Of a stretch of 54,446 nucleotides of DNA, positions 1 through 9,413 are shown one piece after another; position 1 is the first letter of the stretch, and each line of letters opens with the position of its first letter. Origin of the DNA: Xaviernesmea oryzae (GTDB lineage Bacteria; Pseudomonadota; Alphaproteobacteria; Rhizobiales; Rhizobiaceae). The notes under the pieces are model-generated. The model was given only the letters and a program-made list of their open reading frames with translations. It did not search any database and was not told the origin of the DNA. The stretch lies in assembly GCF_900109605.1 (NCBI RefSeq), contig NZ_FOAM01000025.1:1-54446 (forward strand), read 5' to 3'. Made by a program: the position numbers and the translations under genes.

Positions 1-275
1 CCGCAAGCGCAACGCACAGTTCGTCCAAAGTCGTTTCGCCATGGGCCGACATCCGCTCGCGGACCCAGTCACCATGGGCCATAAGCTTCCCACCACCAGG
101 CGGGTGGCCCTGCTTGGCCGCGGCCAGAGAACCGGATGACCGATGCAGCATCATCATATTGTTGACGAACCGAGGCGAAACCCGGAAATGCCGAGCGGCT
201 TCACGGTTGCTATGCCCTTCATTCACAAACGCAACGACACGCTCACGCAACTCGATCGGATGCGGCTTGCCCATG
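1..275 (-). CDS. IS630-family transposase, N-terminal part (runs off the window)
   Basis: The 91 visible codons start with MGKPHPIELRERVVAF and continue through a helix-turn-helix (SNREAARHFRVSPRFVNN) and a basic linker to TTLDELCVALA. This is the conserved N-terminal DNA-binding region of IS630 transposases, often encoded as a separate first frame (orfA). The ATG at 273-275 is preceded by AAGGAG, a good ribosome site. The DDE catalytic domain would lie beyond base 1, so it cannot be said whether the element is intact. The protein would bind the element ends and carry out cut-and-paste transposition. Confidence 0.85.
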
Positions 276-371
276 GTGCATCTCCTTCCATGGGCAAAGT
301 GAATCACAGAGCAAGACAAACTGGAACCATGAATCATGGTTTACAGCGACACGCTTTAGATTTTGACCCTA
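1..371 (-). mobile_element. IS630-family insertion sequence, 5' end only
   Basis: The left edge of the window holds the start of an IS630-type transposase and about 95 bases of leader, ending near a CTA (369-371) that reads TAG on the minus strand. IS630 elements insert at TA dinucleotides, so the outer end probably lies at the TA at 370-371. The terminal inverted repeat cannot be checked because the other end lies outside the window. The neighbouring gene's stop codon falls exactly on this boundary. Confidence 0.65.
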
Positions 372-1424
372 CTTAAGGTATTTTTTTAAGTCGTTTCCAT
401 TCCGAATAAGATTCACGGCAACAGCGGATGGATAAGGGTTAGATGGTGCGAAGTCGTTTACTAAAATCCGCCGGCTGTGTGAAACACCGAAGACAGCCGC
501 GTGCCATGACAGCCCGCATGCTTTCAAAGCCGCCTCGGTTTTGGCACGATACTTTTCCGGACGCGATGTGATGAACACGATCTGCGCGCCCTTTGCGATC
601 AGCGCCTTGAGCGTATCAACATTGTCTTGAAGCGGCACATCATCGTCATCCCAAAGTGGTGCGGTGTATTGTCCCGCATTCTTCAGGATGACACCGTCAA
701 TATCCATGAGATAGAGGTTGGCATTTTCTCTAAACTCGTTCCATGCTTCCAGCGTCCCCACGTCGAAATAGCTGGCGACAGGAGAGCCGCGGAACACCGA
801 TCCCGCATGGATTGCTTCTAAGATGACATGCGAGATGAACGGTTCGGCATCCGATTGATCCAGCGCGAGCCTTTCGAAGAAGGACAGATATTCACTTGCC
901 TGCGCGAAGCCGTAGCCGCCAACGGAGATATAGGGAGAGCAGATATACTTCTCCCTGATCTCCTCAACGACGAGGTTGTCGTTCAGGATGACGAAGCTTT
1001 TGCCAGGAATATTCCGTGTATTTGGAAAATCTCGTAGATCGACGATGCTAATGTTGTTGTCGAATACAATTGCCGGAGGGGAAAACCAGCTGTCGCAATC
1101 CTTGATAAAGATAGGGCCAGTGACCGACGCTCTCTTGATCATCTCGGCGACGGTTGCAGCCGGCCCGGCTGTCACGTCTTCGAATTCGACTATTTCGACA
1201 ATGTCGCCAAGCGCCCGCTCAATTGCTTCCGCCCCGCCCGCGTTGCGAAGATGCTCGCGCAGGGCCCCAACGACAATCCGATGGTTTGCATAATCAGGAA
1301 TTGAGCGAAGTGCGCGTTCCAGCATCAGCTCGCCACTAGGCGCCGTTAGCAACCATTTCGGCCGCGTCCCCGGAAAACGAGATGATCGGCCCGCAATGGG
1401 AAGAAGAACAGTTCCGTTCGTCAT
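369..1424 (-). CDS. Nucleotidyltransferase (GT-A fold) fused to a HAD-type phosphatase
   Basis: This 351-residue protein begins with the sugar-nucleotidyltransferase signature VLLPIAGRSSRFPGTRPKWLL (GxxSRF...PKxLL loop), which binds the NTP, followed by an Asp-rich metal region (FIKDCDSWF). The last 115 or so residues form a small HAD domain with the nucleophile motif LMDIDGV, the second motif FITSRP and a terminal acidic ND. Nucleotidyltransferase-HAD fusions are known from surface polysaccharide loci, where one half activates and the other dephosphorylates a sugar or polyol. The exact substrate is unknown. The ATG at 1424 was chosen because it lies 10 bases after the stop of the upstream kinase gene. 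The codons are AT-richer than elsewhere. The TAG stop sits on the IS630 end, so the C-terminus may be truncated. Confidence 0.75.
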   Translation of the reverse strand: MTNGTVLLPIAGRSSRFPGTRPKWLLTAPSGELMLERALRSIPDYANHRIVVGALREHLRNAGGAEAIERALGDIVEIVEFEDVTAGPAATVAEMIKRASVTGPIFIKDCDSWFSPPAIVFDNNISIVDLRDFPNTRNIPGKSFVILNDNLVVEEIREKYICSPYISVGGYGFAQASEYLSFFERLALDQSDAEPFISHVILEAIHAGSVFRGSPVASYFDVGTLEAWNEFRENANLYLMDIDGVILKNAGQYTAPLWDDDDVPLQDNVDTLKALIAKGAQIVFITSRPEKYRAKTEAALKACGLSWHAAVFGVSHSRRILVNDFAPSNPYPSAVAVNLIRNGNDLKKYLK

Positions 1425-1434
1425 AGCAACAGCC

Positions 1435-2529
1435 TTAGACTGGAATTGGAAGTTTGGCGACATAGCTCGCCAGTTTGTCGATGGTTTGCTCATTATGGCT
1501 ATACGGGAGCACGCGCAAAGCTTGAATGGCTTTCAGGGCAGGCAGATGCGGCACCGCCTCAGGAAATTTCTGCGCGATTACCATGCCCAGCTCCTCCGAT
1601 AGATATCGGCTAAGCATGCGTAGAAGCCGATCATCCGGCGAATGATCCGACTGCCACAACGATGAACGAAGCGACCATGCAATCTCAAGGTCATAGGTTA
1701 TCTTGGCGATGTCCATCCAGAAACTTTCCAAGTCTCCGTCCAGGACGTCGATGAAAACCACGTCTCCGTCACCTTTGAAGATAATGTTTTCCAGCGTCAG
1801 ATCCCCATGACTTGCCGTGGCTGGCAAGCGGGAAAAGTCGTAGGCTAGTAAGGCTTCGAGCACTGGAATCAATGCACGGACCTTACCGGCCTGATGCGCA
1901 TAAAGGACATCTTGCAGTGAAACGAGTTTGCTTTTGAAAGCCGATTGAAGATCTGCCTTAACGGCCGCACCTTCGAGAGCCTTGAAATGGGTGCACATGC
2001 ACTCGACGAAAACGTTGATCCAGGACATAGGCTTGGAGAGACATGCCTGTCGGAAATCTAGCCCTTGGATGAACTCCATATCATAAGAGATCGGATTTTT
2101 ATCGAAATAGCAGCGGACGACCTGCGGGACTGGTATGATTTTTCTAAGTCGCTGCTGTTTCTCAACCTGACGCATTAATCGCGGCCCGTAGGAAGCACTT
2201 CCCGAAGACTTGCGAATGAAGTAATTCGCACCATCCCGGCAAAGATCTACTTGACACCCCGAATGACCATTGAGCTTTTTTACTATCTCCAATGTCACTG
2301 CCCGCCCGCTGATGTATTCGCAAGTCCTATCGCGTGCCACTCCTTCCATGTCAACGCTTTTAGTGACACATTCCGCAGCTCGGTGACCAATCCTGGCCAA
2401 TGACCTAGCCATGTTAACCGGTCGCATGGCTTCTAGTGAGCCATTGATCGTGCCTAATTCGACAGTGGTCGAACATTCCGCGGTTGATGAACCTCGAAGG
2501 TAGCTCAACCGAAACCCCTGGCTACCCAT
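1435..2529 (-). CDS. APH-like small-molecule kinase (phosphotransferase)
   Basis: The protein has up to 364 residues and carries the aminoglycoside-phosphotransferase/choline-kinase catalytic motif SHGDLTLENII followed by the metal-binding FIDVLDGD, where the usual Asp of the DFG-like element is kept. The N-lobe shows only a weak nucleotide-binding region. The start is uncertain: no ATG has a convincing ribosome site. Met codons at 2529, 2412 and 2349 are all possible, and the last fits the family length best. It lies 10 bases upstream of the nucleotidyltransferase-HAD gene, so the pair probably acts together: phosphorylation of a polyol, sugar or amino alcohol, then nucleotidyl activation. 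The low GC and lack of similarity to neighbours suggest horizontal transfer. Confidence 0.7.
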   Translation of the reverse strand: MGSQGFRLSYLRGSSTAECSTTVELGTINGSLEAMRPVNMARSLARIGHRAAECVTKSVDMEGVARDRTCEYISGRAVTLEIVKKLNGHSGCQVDLCRDGANYFIRKSSGSASYGPRLMRQVEKQQRLRKIIPVPQVVRCYFDKNPISYDMEFIQGLDFRQACLSKPMSWINVFVECMCTHFKALEGAAVKADLQSAFKSKLVSLQDVLYAHQAGKVRALIPVLEALLAYDFSRLPATASHGDLTLENIIFKGDGDVVFIDVLDGDLESFWMDIAKITYDLEIAWSLRSSLWQSDHSPDDRLLRMLSRYLSEELGMVIAQKFPEAVPHLPALKAIQALRVLPYSHNEQTIDKLASYVAKLPIPV

Positions 2530-2673
2530 TGGCGTTATCGCAGAATGGCCGCCCGAGCCAGCCTAGAGAATATCCAACGAACAGGGCGTCAGAGCAGATG
2601 CTCAGTAAGTTTGTTTTTCCGCGTTGTCTGACGCCAAAGCGACTCCGCTTCGGCCGAAACTGCTCTTACTGCC

Positions 2674-4485
2674 TCAAGCGACAATTCCGCCATCGACCGT
2701 GTCGAAGACCAAGCCGGTCACGCTCGACTTGGCGTGCTTCTTCGCCTTGGCGATGCGCATGCTGATGGGCTGGGCGTGGGAGAAAACCTGGCCGCGCGGC
2801 AGCATCAGCACGGCGATGGAGCAGCGCATCAGGGGGAAACGGGCGGGCGAGCCGTCGCGGGCGGTGCCCTGAATGCCGCCATTGGCGAGGTCCTGACTGC
2901 CGTAGAGCTGGCGCACATCGCCGGTGAAGTCCGCGAGAAGCCGGGTCAATGTCACTTCCAGGTCCGCGCGCCGCATGCCGCGCACGCCGACGAAGAAATC
3001 GTCGCCGCCGACATGGGCGATGAAGGTACCCTCGCCGATGAAGTGACGGCGCATCAGCGCGGCAAAGAGCGTGATGGCCAAGTCGCCCTTTTGAAAGCCA
3101 TAGGCATCATTATAGGGCTTGAAATTGTCGAAGTCGCAATAGCAGACGAAGCGTTCCTCGTCGCCATCCTGCACCAGGGTCTGGATATAATCGCGGATCG
3201 CCCGGTTGCCCGGCAGGCCGGTCAGCGGGTTTTCCTCCTGGGCATGTTTCAGCTGCTTTTCATGCAGAATGCGCAGGAGCGCGGAGGCCGAGAGGATGCC
3301 GACATAGCGCATATTCTCGGTCAGGATCACGCAATCGCTGCCATCCATATCGGCAAAGGCGCGCAGGATCTCCTCGGTCGGCATGTCCAGATCCGCAATC
3401 GGCGCCGGCATGACGAAATCGCGCACCGTACGGCGATAGAGCTTGTTCTGCAGGAGATCGCGGCCGAAGGGGTGGTAGATCATTTCCTTCAAATAATGCT
3501 CGTGCAGAATGCCGCGCGGCTCGCCATTGGCATTCGTGACCGGCACGAAGCTGCGCTCGGGCGACTGGCGGAAGAAGTCGAACACGGCGTCGAGCCCTTC
3601 GTTTTCCAGAACGGTGGGCACGGCCTCGACCTGCTGGCGGATCAACACCGAGTCCAGCGTGCCGTTTGCCACGCGCCGCCGCCCGGCCTGCTCCAGATGC
3701 GGATAGGAAGTCTGCAGGCTCATGGGGTCGCTGGTGGGCCGCGCCACGTAGTAGCCCTGAACCAGATCGCAGCCGAGATCGCGGCAGATCAGGAATTCCG
3801 CTTCGTTTTCCACGCCCTCCGCAATCACCCGCGTGCCCAGCCTGTGGGAGGCGTTGACCAGCTGGCGCAGCACGTGGCGCTTGCGCGCGTTGCGCTCGAT
3901 CTCGCTGACGAAATAGCGGTCGATCTTGATATAATCGACCGGCAGGTCGCAGAGCAGCTTCATGCCGTTGAAGCCGACGCCGAAATCGTCGATCGCCAGC
4001 TTGAAGCCCATGCTGTTGAGCCTGCGGAAATCCGCCGCGAGATCGGCCCCGCCGGCAAAATGATCGAAACGCTCTGACATTTCGAAGCAGATCGCAGAAG
4101 CCGGGATAAGGGCTGCCGCCAGGCTGGCGGACAGGCGCTGGGCGAAAATCACGAGGTCGCCGGCCATGCGGCTGTCGACATTGAGAAACAGCGTACGCGT
4201 GGAAAAATCGGTGAGATCGGCAAAGATGGCAAGCGCCCGGCTGGCCACCATCTGCTCAAGCGGCAGCAACTGCCCCTCAGCCTCGGCACGGTCGAGAAGA
4301 TCGTGCGGCGAGTGAAAACCCAGCCTGTCATGCCCGCGCATCAGCGATTCATAGCCGAAGACGAGGCCGGTTGCGGCCTCGGCAATCGGCTGAAAGGCCG
4401 GCTGTAAGGCAAGCTTGGCAAGGGACAGAATTTCGTCTGGACGGACCGGGTCGACCAAGAGGGGCCGGCTGAGAGACGGAGACAT
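2674..4485 (-). CDS. EAL - CBS pair - GGDEF cyclic-di-GMP protein
   Basis: This 603-residue soluble protein has the order EAL (about 22-265), a CBS-like pair (about 285-410) and GGDEF (about 415-590). The phosphodiesterase domain keeps the key residues: E46 (YESLMRG), N102, E135/E138, the D166-D167 pair (IDDFG), K187 (IKID), E223/E226 (AEGVE) and Q243. It is therefore probably an active c-di-GMP hydrolase. The cyclase domain has NPLTGLPGN and DFDNFK but reads GGDDF (493-497) instead of GGDEF, so it may be weak or only bind GTP. CBS domains usually sense adenine nucleotides. No membrane segment is present. It stands alone between the acquired block and the bet locus. Confidence 0.9.
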   Translation of the reverse strand: MSPSLSRPLLVDPVRPDEILSLAKLALQPAFQPIAEAATGLVFGYESLMRGHDRLGFHSPHDLLDRAEAEGQLLPLEQMVASRALAIFADLTDFSTRTLFLNVDSRMAGDLVIFAQRLSASLAAALIPASAICFEMSERFDHFAGGADLAADFRRLNSMGFKLAIDDFGVGFNGMKLLCDLPVDYIKIDRYFVSEIERNARKRHVLRQLVNASHRLGTRVIAEGVENEAEFLICRDLGCDLVQGYYVARPTSDPMSLQTSYPHLEQAGRRRVANGTLDSVLIRQQVEAVPTVLENEGLDAVFDFFRQSPERSFVPVTNANGEPRGILHEHYLKEMIYHPFGRDLLQNKLYRRTVRDFVMPAPIADLDMPTEEILRAFADMDGSDCVILTENMRYVGILSASALLRILHEKQLKHAQEENPLTGLPGNRAIRDYIQTLVQDGDEERFVCYCDFDNFKPYNDAYGFQKGDLAITLFAALMRRHFIGEGTFIAHVGGDDFFVGVRGMRRADLEVTLTRLLADFTGDVRQLYGSQDLANGGIQGTARDGSPARFPLMRCSIAVLMLPRGQVFSHAQPISMRIAKAKKHAKSSVTGLVFDTVDGGIVA

Positions 4486-4877
4486 GAGAAAACGCCTTCT
4501 GCGGAGGAAAGGGCTTCAAACAGTTGGCGAAACGGTAGATCCTCGGCCTCAACGAAGGCTTACGCGAATATGACAGTTCCATGATGATTACAAACGTATT
4601 TTAGCAAAAATTTTGCGCTGCTTCATCAACGCAGGCGAGCCATGCGACGCTCTCAGGTGTCGCTTGTGTCGAACCGCATCGCGCGGTGATTTTTGTTGAT
4701 TGTGCAGTCAATCAAAAATACAAGAGTATCCTTGATTGGGCTGATCCTGAGGTCTCTGATCCGGCCATGACATGGCCATGACATCGGAGCGCCGTAAGGG
4801 TCGAATCCGATCGGAACAGGTGTTCGGTCGGGTTTTGTCGCGACGGCGAACAAGCCTCTTTTTGAAATGGATTTGCC
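4486..4877. other. Divergent intergenic region carrying the bet control site
   Basis: These 392 bases separate the EAL-GGDEF gene (minus) from the bet locus (plus). They hold the BetI-like dyad and an additional half-site described separately (4696-4738). The stretch 4590-4740 is AT-rich and probably contains the promoters of both units. No small reading frame with a good ribosome site is seen. Confidence 0.6.
4696..4738 (+). promoter_or_regulatory. Candidate BetI operator
   Basis: A perfect dyad TTGATTG-N6-CAATCAA lies at 4696-4715, and a third copy of TTGATTG at 4732-4738. The 7-6-7 geometry and arms resemble the BetI operator known from enteric and pseudomonad bet genes, a choline-relieved repressor site. 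It lies about 160 bases upstream of the first gene of the locus that contains betI, which suits autoregulation. Confidence 0.65.
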
Positions 4878-5717
4878 ATGCCTCTTGCCCGCAAGCTTCT
4901 TCTGATCATTCTCGACGGCCAGCCCTGGCGCAATGCCCGCCGCCTCATGGGCAATCTCGAAGGCTGGGTTCAGGCGGGCGAGGCCCGTGTCTGGCGCATG
5001 CGCTCGGTGCTGCCCTCGACCTCGGCCTCCTGCTATGCCTCGATCCACACAGGCGTGACGCCGCAGGTCCATGGCGTGCTGTCCAACGAGATGCTGTTTC
5101 GTGTTTCGCAGCCGGACATCTTCTCCGAGGTTGCCAAGGCCGGCGGCGAGACGGGCGCGGTGACGCACTCCTTCTGGTCGACCTTTTTCCAGCGCGCGCC
5201 CTTCGACCCCGTGCGCGATCTCGACTATGACGAAGCCGAGGGCCCGATCCATCACGGCCGCTTCCACACCATGGCCGGCTACAACCACCAGAACCAGATG
5301 ACCCCAAGCGATCTCGATCTCTTCGCCACCTTGACGATGATGACCGAGCGCTTCGGCATCGATTACGGCATCCTCCACACCTGCACGCTCGACAGCATGG
5401 GCCACCGCTACGGCCATGACTGCACGGAGATGGACGGCGCCTGCTTCACCATCGACGCGCAGCTCGCCCAGTTCCTGCCGCGCTGGCGAAAGGGGGGCTA
5501 TGAGGTGATCGTCACCGCCGACCACGGCCAGACCGATCGCGGCCATCATGGCGGGCGCGATCCAGAGATGCAGGACGTGGCCTTCTACTGGTTCGGCGGC
5601 GGCGAGGGGCCCGAAGCCGATACGCTGCTCGACCAGCTGCAGCTGGCGCCGACGGTGCTGTCGCGACTTGGCGTGCCGATCCCCGAGACGATGAAGGCCG
5701 CGCCTTTCCTACGCTGA
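4878..5717 (+). CDS. Alkaline phosphatase superfamily phosphodiesterase heading the bet operon
   Basis: This 279-residue protein belongs to the type I phosphodiesterase / nucleotide pyrophosphatase branch of the alkaline phosphatase superfamily. Metal and nucleophile residues are visible: D13 (IILDG), a Thr48/Ser49 nucleophile in PSTSASCYASIHTG, D171 and H175 (LDSMGH), D214-H215 (TADHG) and His222/223. No signal peptide is evident, so it is probably cytoplasmic. It lies 66 bases before betI and behind the BetI-like operator. I infer that it releases choline or phosphocholine from a phosphodiester such as glycerophosphocholine, but the substrate is not shown by sequence. The ribosome site is weak (GGA seven bases before the ATG). 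Confidence 0.8.
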   Translation: MPLARKLLLIILDGQPWRNARRLMGNLEGWVQAGEARVWRMRSVLPSTSASCYASIHTGVTPQVHGVLSNEMLFRVSQPDIFSEVAKAGGETGAVTHSFWSTFFQRAPFDPVRDLDYDEAEGPIHHGRFHTMAGYNHQNQMTPSDLDLFATLTMMTERFGIDYGILHTCTLDSMGHRYGHDCTEMDGACFTIDAQLAQFLPRWRKGGYEVIVTADHGQTDRGHHGGRDPEMQDVAFYWFGGGEGPEADTLLDQLQLAPTVLSRLGVPIPETMKAAPFLR

Positions 5718-5783
5718 CCAATAAGCCCGGACGAGCCGCATGAGCGGCTTTCGCCCGACCCAACCCGTAAGCCAAGAGGCCGC

Positions 5784-6416
5784 ATGCCGAAGATCGGAAT
5801 GGAGCCCATACGTCGCCAAGCGCTGACCGATGCCGCGCTGCGCGCGATTGCCGATCATGGTTCGCTTGGAGTGACCATGTCGGTGATCGCCCGGCAGGCC
5901 GGCGTTTCGCCGGCGCTTGCCCATCATTATTTCGGCTCCAAAGACGAATTGCTGATCGCCACCATGCGCATGCTCCTGAGCCGGTTACATCAGGACGTGG
6001 TGGCGCAGCTTAAAGCTGCCAACGGGCCGCGCGCGCGACTGTCCATCCTGATCCGCGTCAGCTTCCAGGCAGACCAATTTCAACCGGAAACAGTGGCGGC
6101 TTGGCTCGCCTTCTACAGCGAGGCGCAGCGCTCCCAGCCGTTGCGCCGGCTCTTGACGCTCTATGCCAGACGCCTGCGCTCAAACCTCATCGATGCGCTG
6201 CGCGCGCTTGGCGGCAGGGATGACGCAGCCCGGATCGCCGAGGGCGCGGCTGCGATGATCGACGGGCTCTATTTGCGGCAAGCTCTCGGCGCCGCGCCGC
6301 TGGGCGCCGAGGCCTGCGTCGCCCTGGTGGAGGACCATGTCAGCCGCCAGCTCGCCACACTGTCCCCGTCCGCACACCACCCATATGAGACCGCAAGAGA
6401 AAGAGACATCCGGTGA
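5784..6416 (+). CDS. betI: TetR-family repressor BetI
   Basis: This 210-residue regulator has an N-terminal helix-turn-helix (MSVIARQAGVSPALAHHYFG, about residues 33-52) and an all-helical ligand domain with the BetI-typical segment ETVAAWLAFYSEAQRS. BetI represses choline-to-betaine genes and is released by choline. AAGAGG lies six bases before the ATG. Its stop overlaps the GTG start of betC (GTGA), so translation is coupled. Gene order betI-betC-betB-betA matches the rhizobial betICBA operon. Confidence 0.95.
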   Translation: MPKIGMEPIRRQALTDAALRAIADHGSLGVTMSVIARQAGVSPALAHHYFGSKDELLIATMRMLLSRLHQDVVAQLKAANGPRARLSILIRVSFQADQFQPETVAAWLAFYSEAQRSQPLRRLLTLYARRLRSNLIDALRALGGRDDAARIAEGAAAMIDGLYLRQALGAAPLGAEACVALVEDHVSRQLATLSPSAHHPYETARERDIR

Positions 6417-7945
6417 GCGCCAAGCCCAATATCCTGATCATCATGGTCGACCAGCTCAACGGCACGTTCTTCCCCGATGGACCGGCCGATTTCCTGTACG
6501 CACCGCATCTCAAAGAGCTGGCGGCGCGCTCGGCCCGCTTTGCCAATAATTACACCTCGTCGCCGCTCTGCGCACCGGCGCGTGCCTCCTTCATGGCTGG
6601 GCAATTGCCGAGCCGCACGCGCGTCTATGACAATGCCGCCGAATATGTCTCTTCCATCCCGACCTTCGCCCATCACCTGCGCCGCGCCGGCTATTACACC
6701 GCGCTGTCGGGCAAGATGCATTTCGTCGGGCCGGATCAGCTGCATGGCTTCGAGGAGCGGCTGACCACTGATATCTATCCGGCCGATTTCGGCTGGACGC
6801 CCGATTATCGCAAGCCCGGCGAGCGGATCGACTGGTGGTATCACAATATGGGGTCGGTAACAGGCGCCGGCGTGGCCGAGATCACCAACCAGATGGAATA
6901 TGACGACGAGGTCGCCTTCCTCGCCAATCAGAAGCTCTACCATCTTGCACGCGAGAACGACGACCCAGGCCGCCGCCCCTGGTGCCTCGTCGCCTCCTTC
7001 ACTCATCCGCATGACCCTTATGTCGCCCGGCGCAAATTCTGGAATCTCTATGAGGACTGCGCCCATCTGGAGCCCGAGATCGGCATGCTCGCCGAGCAAG
7101 ACCCGCATTCCCGGCGCATCCTCGCCTCCTGCGACTATGCCAGCTTCGACATTTCGGCCGAAAACGTCCGCCGCTCCCGCCGCGCCTATTTCGCCAATAT
7201 CTCCTATCTGGACGAGAAGGTCGGCGAGCTGATCGACACCTTGACGCGGACCAGGATGCTGGACGACACGCTGATCCTCTTCTGCTCCGATCACGGCGAC
7301 ATGCTGGGCGAGCGCGGACTGTGGTTCAAGATGAACTTCTTCGAAGGCTCGGCCCGCGTGCCCTTGATGATCGCAGGTCCCGGTGTGGCGACGGGCTTGC
7401 ACAAGGCACCCGTCTCCAATCTCGACGTGACGCCGACGCTCTGCGATCTCGCCGGCATTTCGATGGACGAGATCATGCCCTGGACCGATGGCGAGAGCCT
7501 GCTGCCGGTGATCTCAGGCGCGGCCGAACGCACCGCCCCTGTCCTGATGGAATATGCGGCCGAAGCCTCTTATGCGCCGATGGTGGCGATCCGCGAGGGC
7601 AAGTGGAAATACACCCACTGCGCGCTCGATCCCGACCAGCTCTTCGACCTTGAGGCCGATCCGCTGGAGCTGACCAATCTCGCGCTCGATCCGCCCGACA
7701 GCGTCAGCATCGCGACACTGGAAGCCTTCCGCCAGATGCGCGAGGCGCGCTGGGACATGGAGGCCTTCGATGCTGCCGTACGCGAAAGCCAGGCGCGGCG
7801 CTGGGTGGTCTATGAGGCGCTTCGAAACGGCGCCTATTACCCCTGGGACCACCAGCCGCTCCAGAAAGCTTCCGAACGCTACATGCGCAACCATATGAAC
7901 CTCGACAATCTCGAGGACTCCAAACGCTATCCGCGAGGGGAATGA
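6413..7945 (+). CDS. betC: Choline-sulfatase BetC
   Basis: This 510-residue cytoplasmic sulfatase hydrolyses choline-O-sulfate, and also phosphocholine slowly, to choline. The sulfatase signature CAPARAS starts at Cys53, the residue converted to formylglycine. D13 (MVDQ), the SGKMHFVG segment and [13 protein letters not shown] supply the other metal and substrate residues. The long C-terminal tail ([15 protein letters not shown] and onward) is typical of choline-sulfatases and absent from aryl sulfatases. It starts with GTG overlapping the betI stop. The choline produced feeds BetA and BetB. Confidence 0.96.
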   Translation: MSAKPNILIIMVDQLNGTFFPDGPADFLYAPHLKELAARSARFANNYTSSPLCAPARASFMAGQLPSRTRVYDNAAEYVSSIPTFAHHLRRAGYYTALSGKMHFVGPDQLHGFEERLTTDIYPADFGWTPDYRKPGERIDWWYHNMGSVTGAGVAEITNQMEYDDEVAFLANQKLYHLARENDDPGRRPWCLVASFTHPHDPYVARRKFWNLYEDCAHLEPEIGMLAEQDPHSRRILASCDYASFDISAENVRRSRRAYFANISYLDEKVGELIDTLTRTRMLDDTLILFCSDHGDMLGERGLWFKMNFFEGSARVPLMIAGPGVATGLHKAPVSNLDVTPTLCDLAGISMDEIMPWTDGESLLPVISGAAERTAPVLMEYAAEASYAPMVAIREGKWKYTHCALDPDQLFDLEADPLELTNLALDPPDSVSIATLEAFRQMREARWDMEAFDAAVRESQARRWVVYEALRNGAYYPWDHQPLQKASERYMRNHMNLDNLEDSKRYPRGE

Positions 7946-7949
7946 CCCG

Positions 7950-9413
7950 ATGAGAGCCCAACCGCCCGCCTCCCACTTCATTGACGGCGCCTATGTCGAG
8001 GACGCTGCCGGCACCGCCTTCGAAAGCATCTATCCGGCCACCGGCGAGGTGATCGCGAGGCTGCATGCCGCGACACCGGCGATCGTGGAACAGGCGGTCG
8101 CCGCCGCCAAGCGAGCGCAGAAGGACTGGGCGGCGATGAGCCCGACGGCGCGCGGGCGCATCCTGAAGCGCGCCGCCGAGATCATGCGCGCGCGCAACCG
8201 CGAGCTTTCAGAGCTGGAAACGCTCGACACCGGCAAGCCGATCCAGGAAACCATCGTCGCCGACCCGACCTCCGGGGCAGACGCCTTCGAATTCTTCGGC
8301 GGCATCGCCGCCGTCGGTCTCAATGGCAGCCATATCCCGCTGGGGGCGGATTTCGCCTATACCAAGCGCGTGCCGCTCGGCGTCTGCGTCGGCATCGGCG
8401 CCTGGAACTATCCACAGCAGATCGCCTGCTGGAAGGGCGCGCCGGCGCTGGTGGCCGGCAATGCCATGGTGTTCAAGCCCTCGGAAAACACCCCGCTCGG
8501 CGCCTTGAAGATCGCCGAGATCCTGATCGAAGCCGGCCTGCCCAAGGGCGTGTTCAACGTCATCCAGGGCGACCGGACCACCGGGCCGCTTCTGGTGGAA
8601 CATCCCGATGTCGCCAAGGTCTCGCTCACCGGCTCGGTGCCGACAGGGCGCAAGGTGGCGGCGGCCGCCGCCGGCCATTTGAAGCATGTGACGATGGAGC
8701 TTGGCGGCAAGTCGCCGCTGATCGTCTTCGACGATGCCGATCTCGATTCCGCCATCGGCGGCGCCATGCTCGGCAATTTTTACTCCACCGGCCAGGTCTG
8801 CTCCAACGGCACGCGTGTCTTCGTTCACAAGGCGATCAAGGAGCCTTTCCTCGACAGGCTGAAGGCCCGCACCGAGGCGATCAAGATCGGCGACCCGCTC
8901 GATGAGGCCACCCAGCTCGGGCCGATGGTCTCGGCGGCCCAGCGCGCCAAGGTGCTCGACTATATCGCCAAGGGCCAAGCCGAAGGCGCGCGGCTTGTCA
9001 CCGGCGGCGGGATCCCCAACCATGTGCCGGGCGAAGGCACCTATATCCAGCCGACCGTTTTTGCCGACGTCACCGACACCATGACCATCGCGCGCGAGGA
9101 GATCTTCGGCCCTGTCATGTGCGTGCTGGACTTCGAGCAGGAGGACGAGGTGCTGGCGCGCGCCAATGCCAGCGAATTCGGCCTCGCAGCCGGCGTCTTC
9201 ACCGCCGACATGACGCGCGCCCATCGCATGGCCGACCGGCTGGAAGCCGGCACGCTCTGGATCAACAGCTATAATCTCTGCCCGGTGGAAATCCCCTTCG
9301 GCGGCTCCAAGCAATCCGGCTTCGGCCGCGAGAACGCGCTGGCCGCGCTGGAGCATTATAGCGAGCTGAAGACCGTCTATGTAGGCATGGGCAAGGTCGA
9401 GGCGCCCTATTGA
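7950..9413 (+). CDS. betB: Betaine aldehyde dehydrogenase BetB
   Basis: This 487-residue NAD(P)-dependent aldehyde dehydrogenase oxidises betaine aldehyde to glycine betaine. The catalytic Cys284 lies in [12 protein letters not shown] and the general base Glu250 in MELGGKSP. The Asn of AWNYP (about 153) and the FGPV motif are kept. The length and residues match the BetB branch of the superfamily. It begins four bases after betC. Its 3' end overlaps the convergent XRE gene by seven bases. Confidence 0.96.
   Translation: MRAQPPASHFIDGAYVEDAAGTAFESIYPATGEVIARLHAATPAIVEQAVAAAKRAQKDWAAMSPTARGRILKRAAEIMRARNRELSELETLDTGKPIQETIVADPTSGADAFEFFGGIAAVGLNGSHIPLGADFAYTKRVPLGVCVGIGAWNYPQQIACWKGAPALVAGNAMVFKPSENTPLGALKIAEILIEAGLPKGVFNVIQGDRTTGPLLVEHPDVAKVSLTGSVPTGRKVAAAAAGHLKHVTMELGGKSPLIVFDDADLDSAIGGAMLGNFYSTGQVCSNGTRVFVHKAIKEPFLDRLKARTEAIKIGDPLDEATQLGPMVSAAQRAKVLDYIAKGQAEGARLVTGGGIPNHVPGEGTYIQPTVFADVTDTMTIAREEIFGPVMCVLDFEQEDEVLARANASEFGLAAGVFTADMTRAHRMADRLEAGTLWINSYNLCPVEIPFGGSKQSGFGRENALAALEHYSELKTVYVGMGKVEAPY

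Noticed and set aside
2734-4077. 447-codon plus-strand frame opposite the EAL-GGDEF gene
   Set aside because: It mirrors the minus-strand gene; no recognisable domain.
4696-4715. FNR-type site
   Set aside because: An FNR box needs TTGAT-N4-ATCAA; here the spacing is ten bases, which fits BetI instead.
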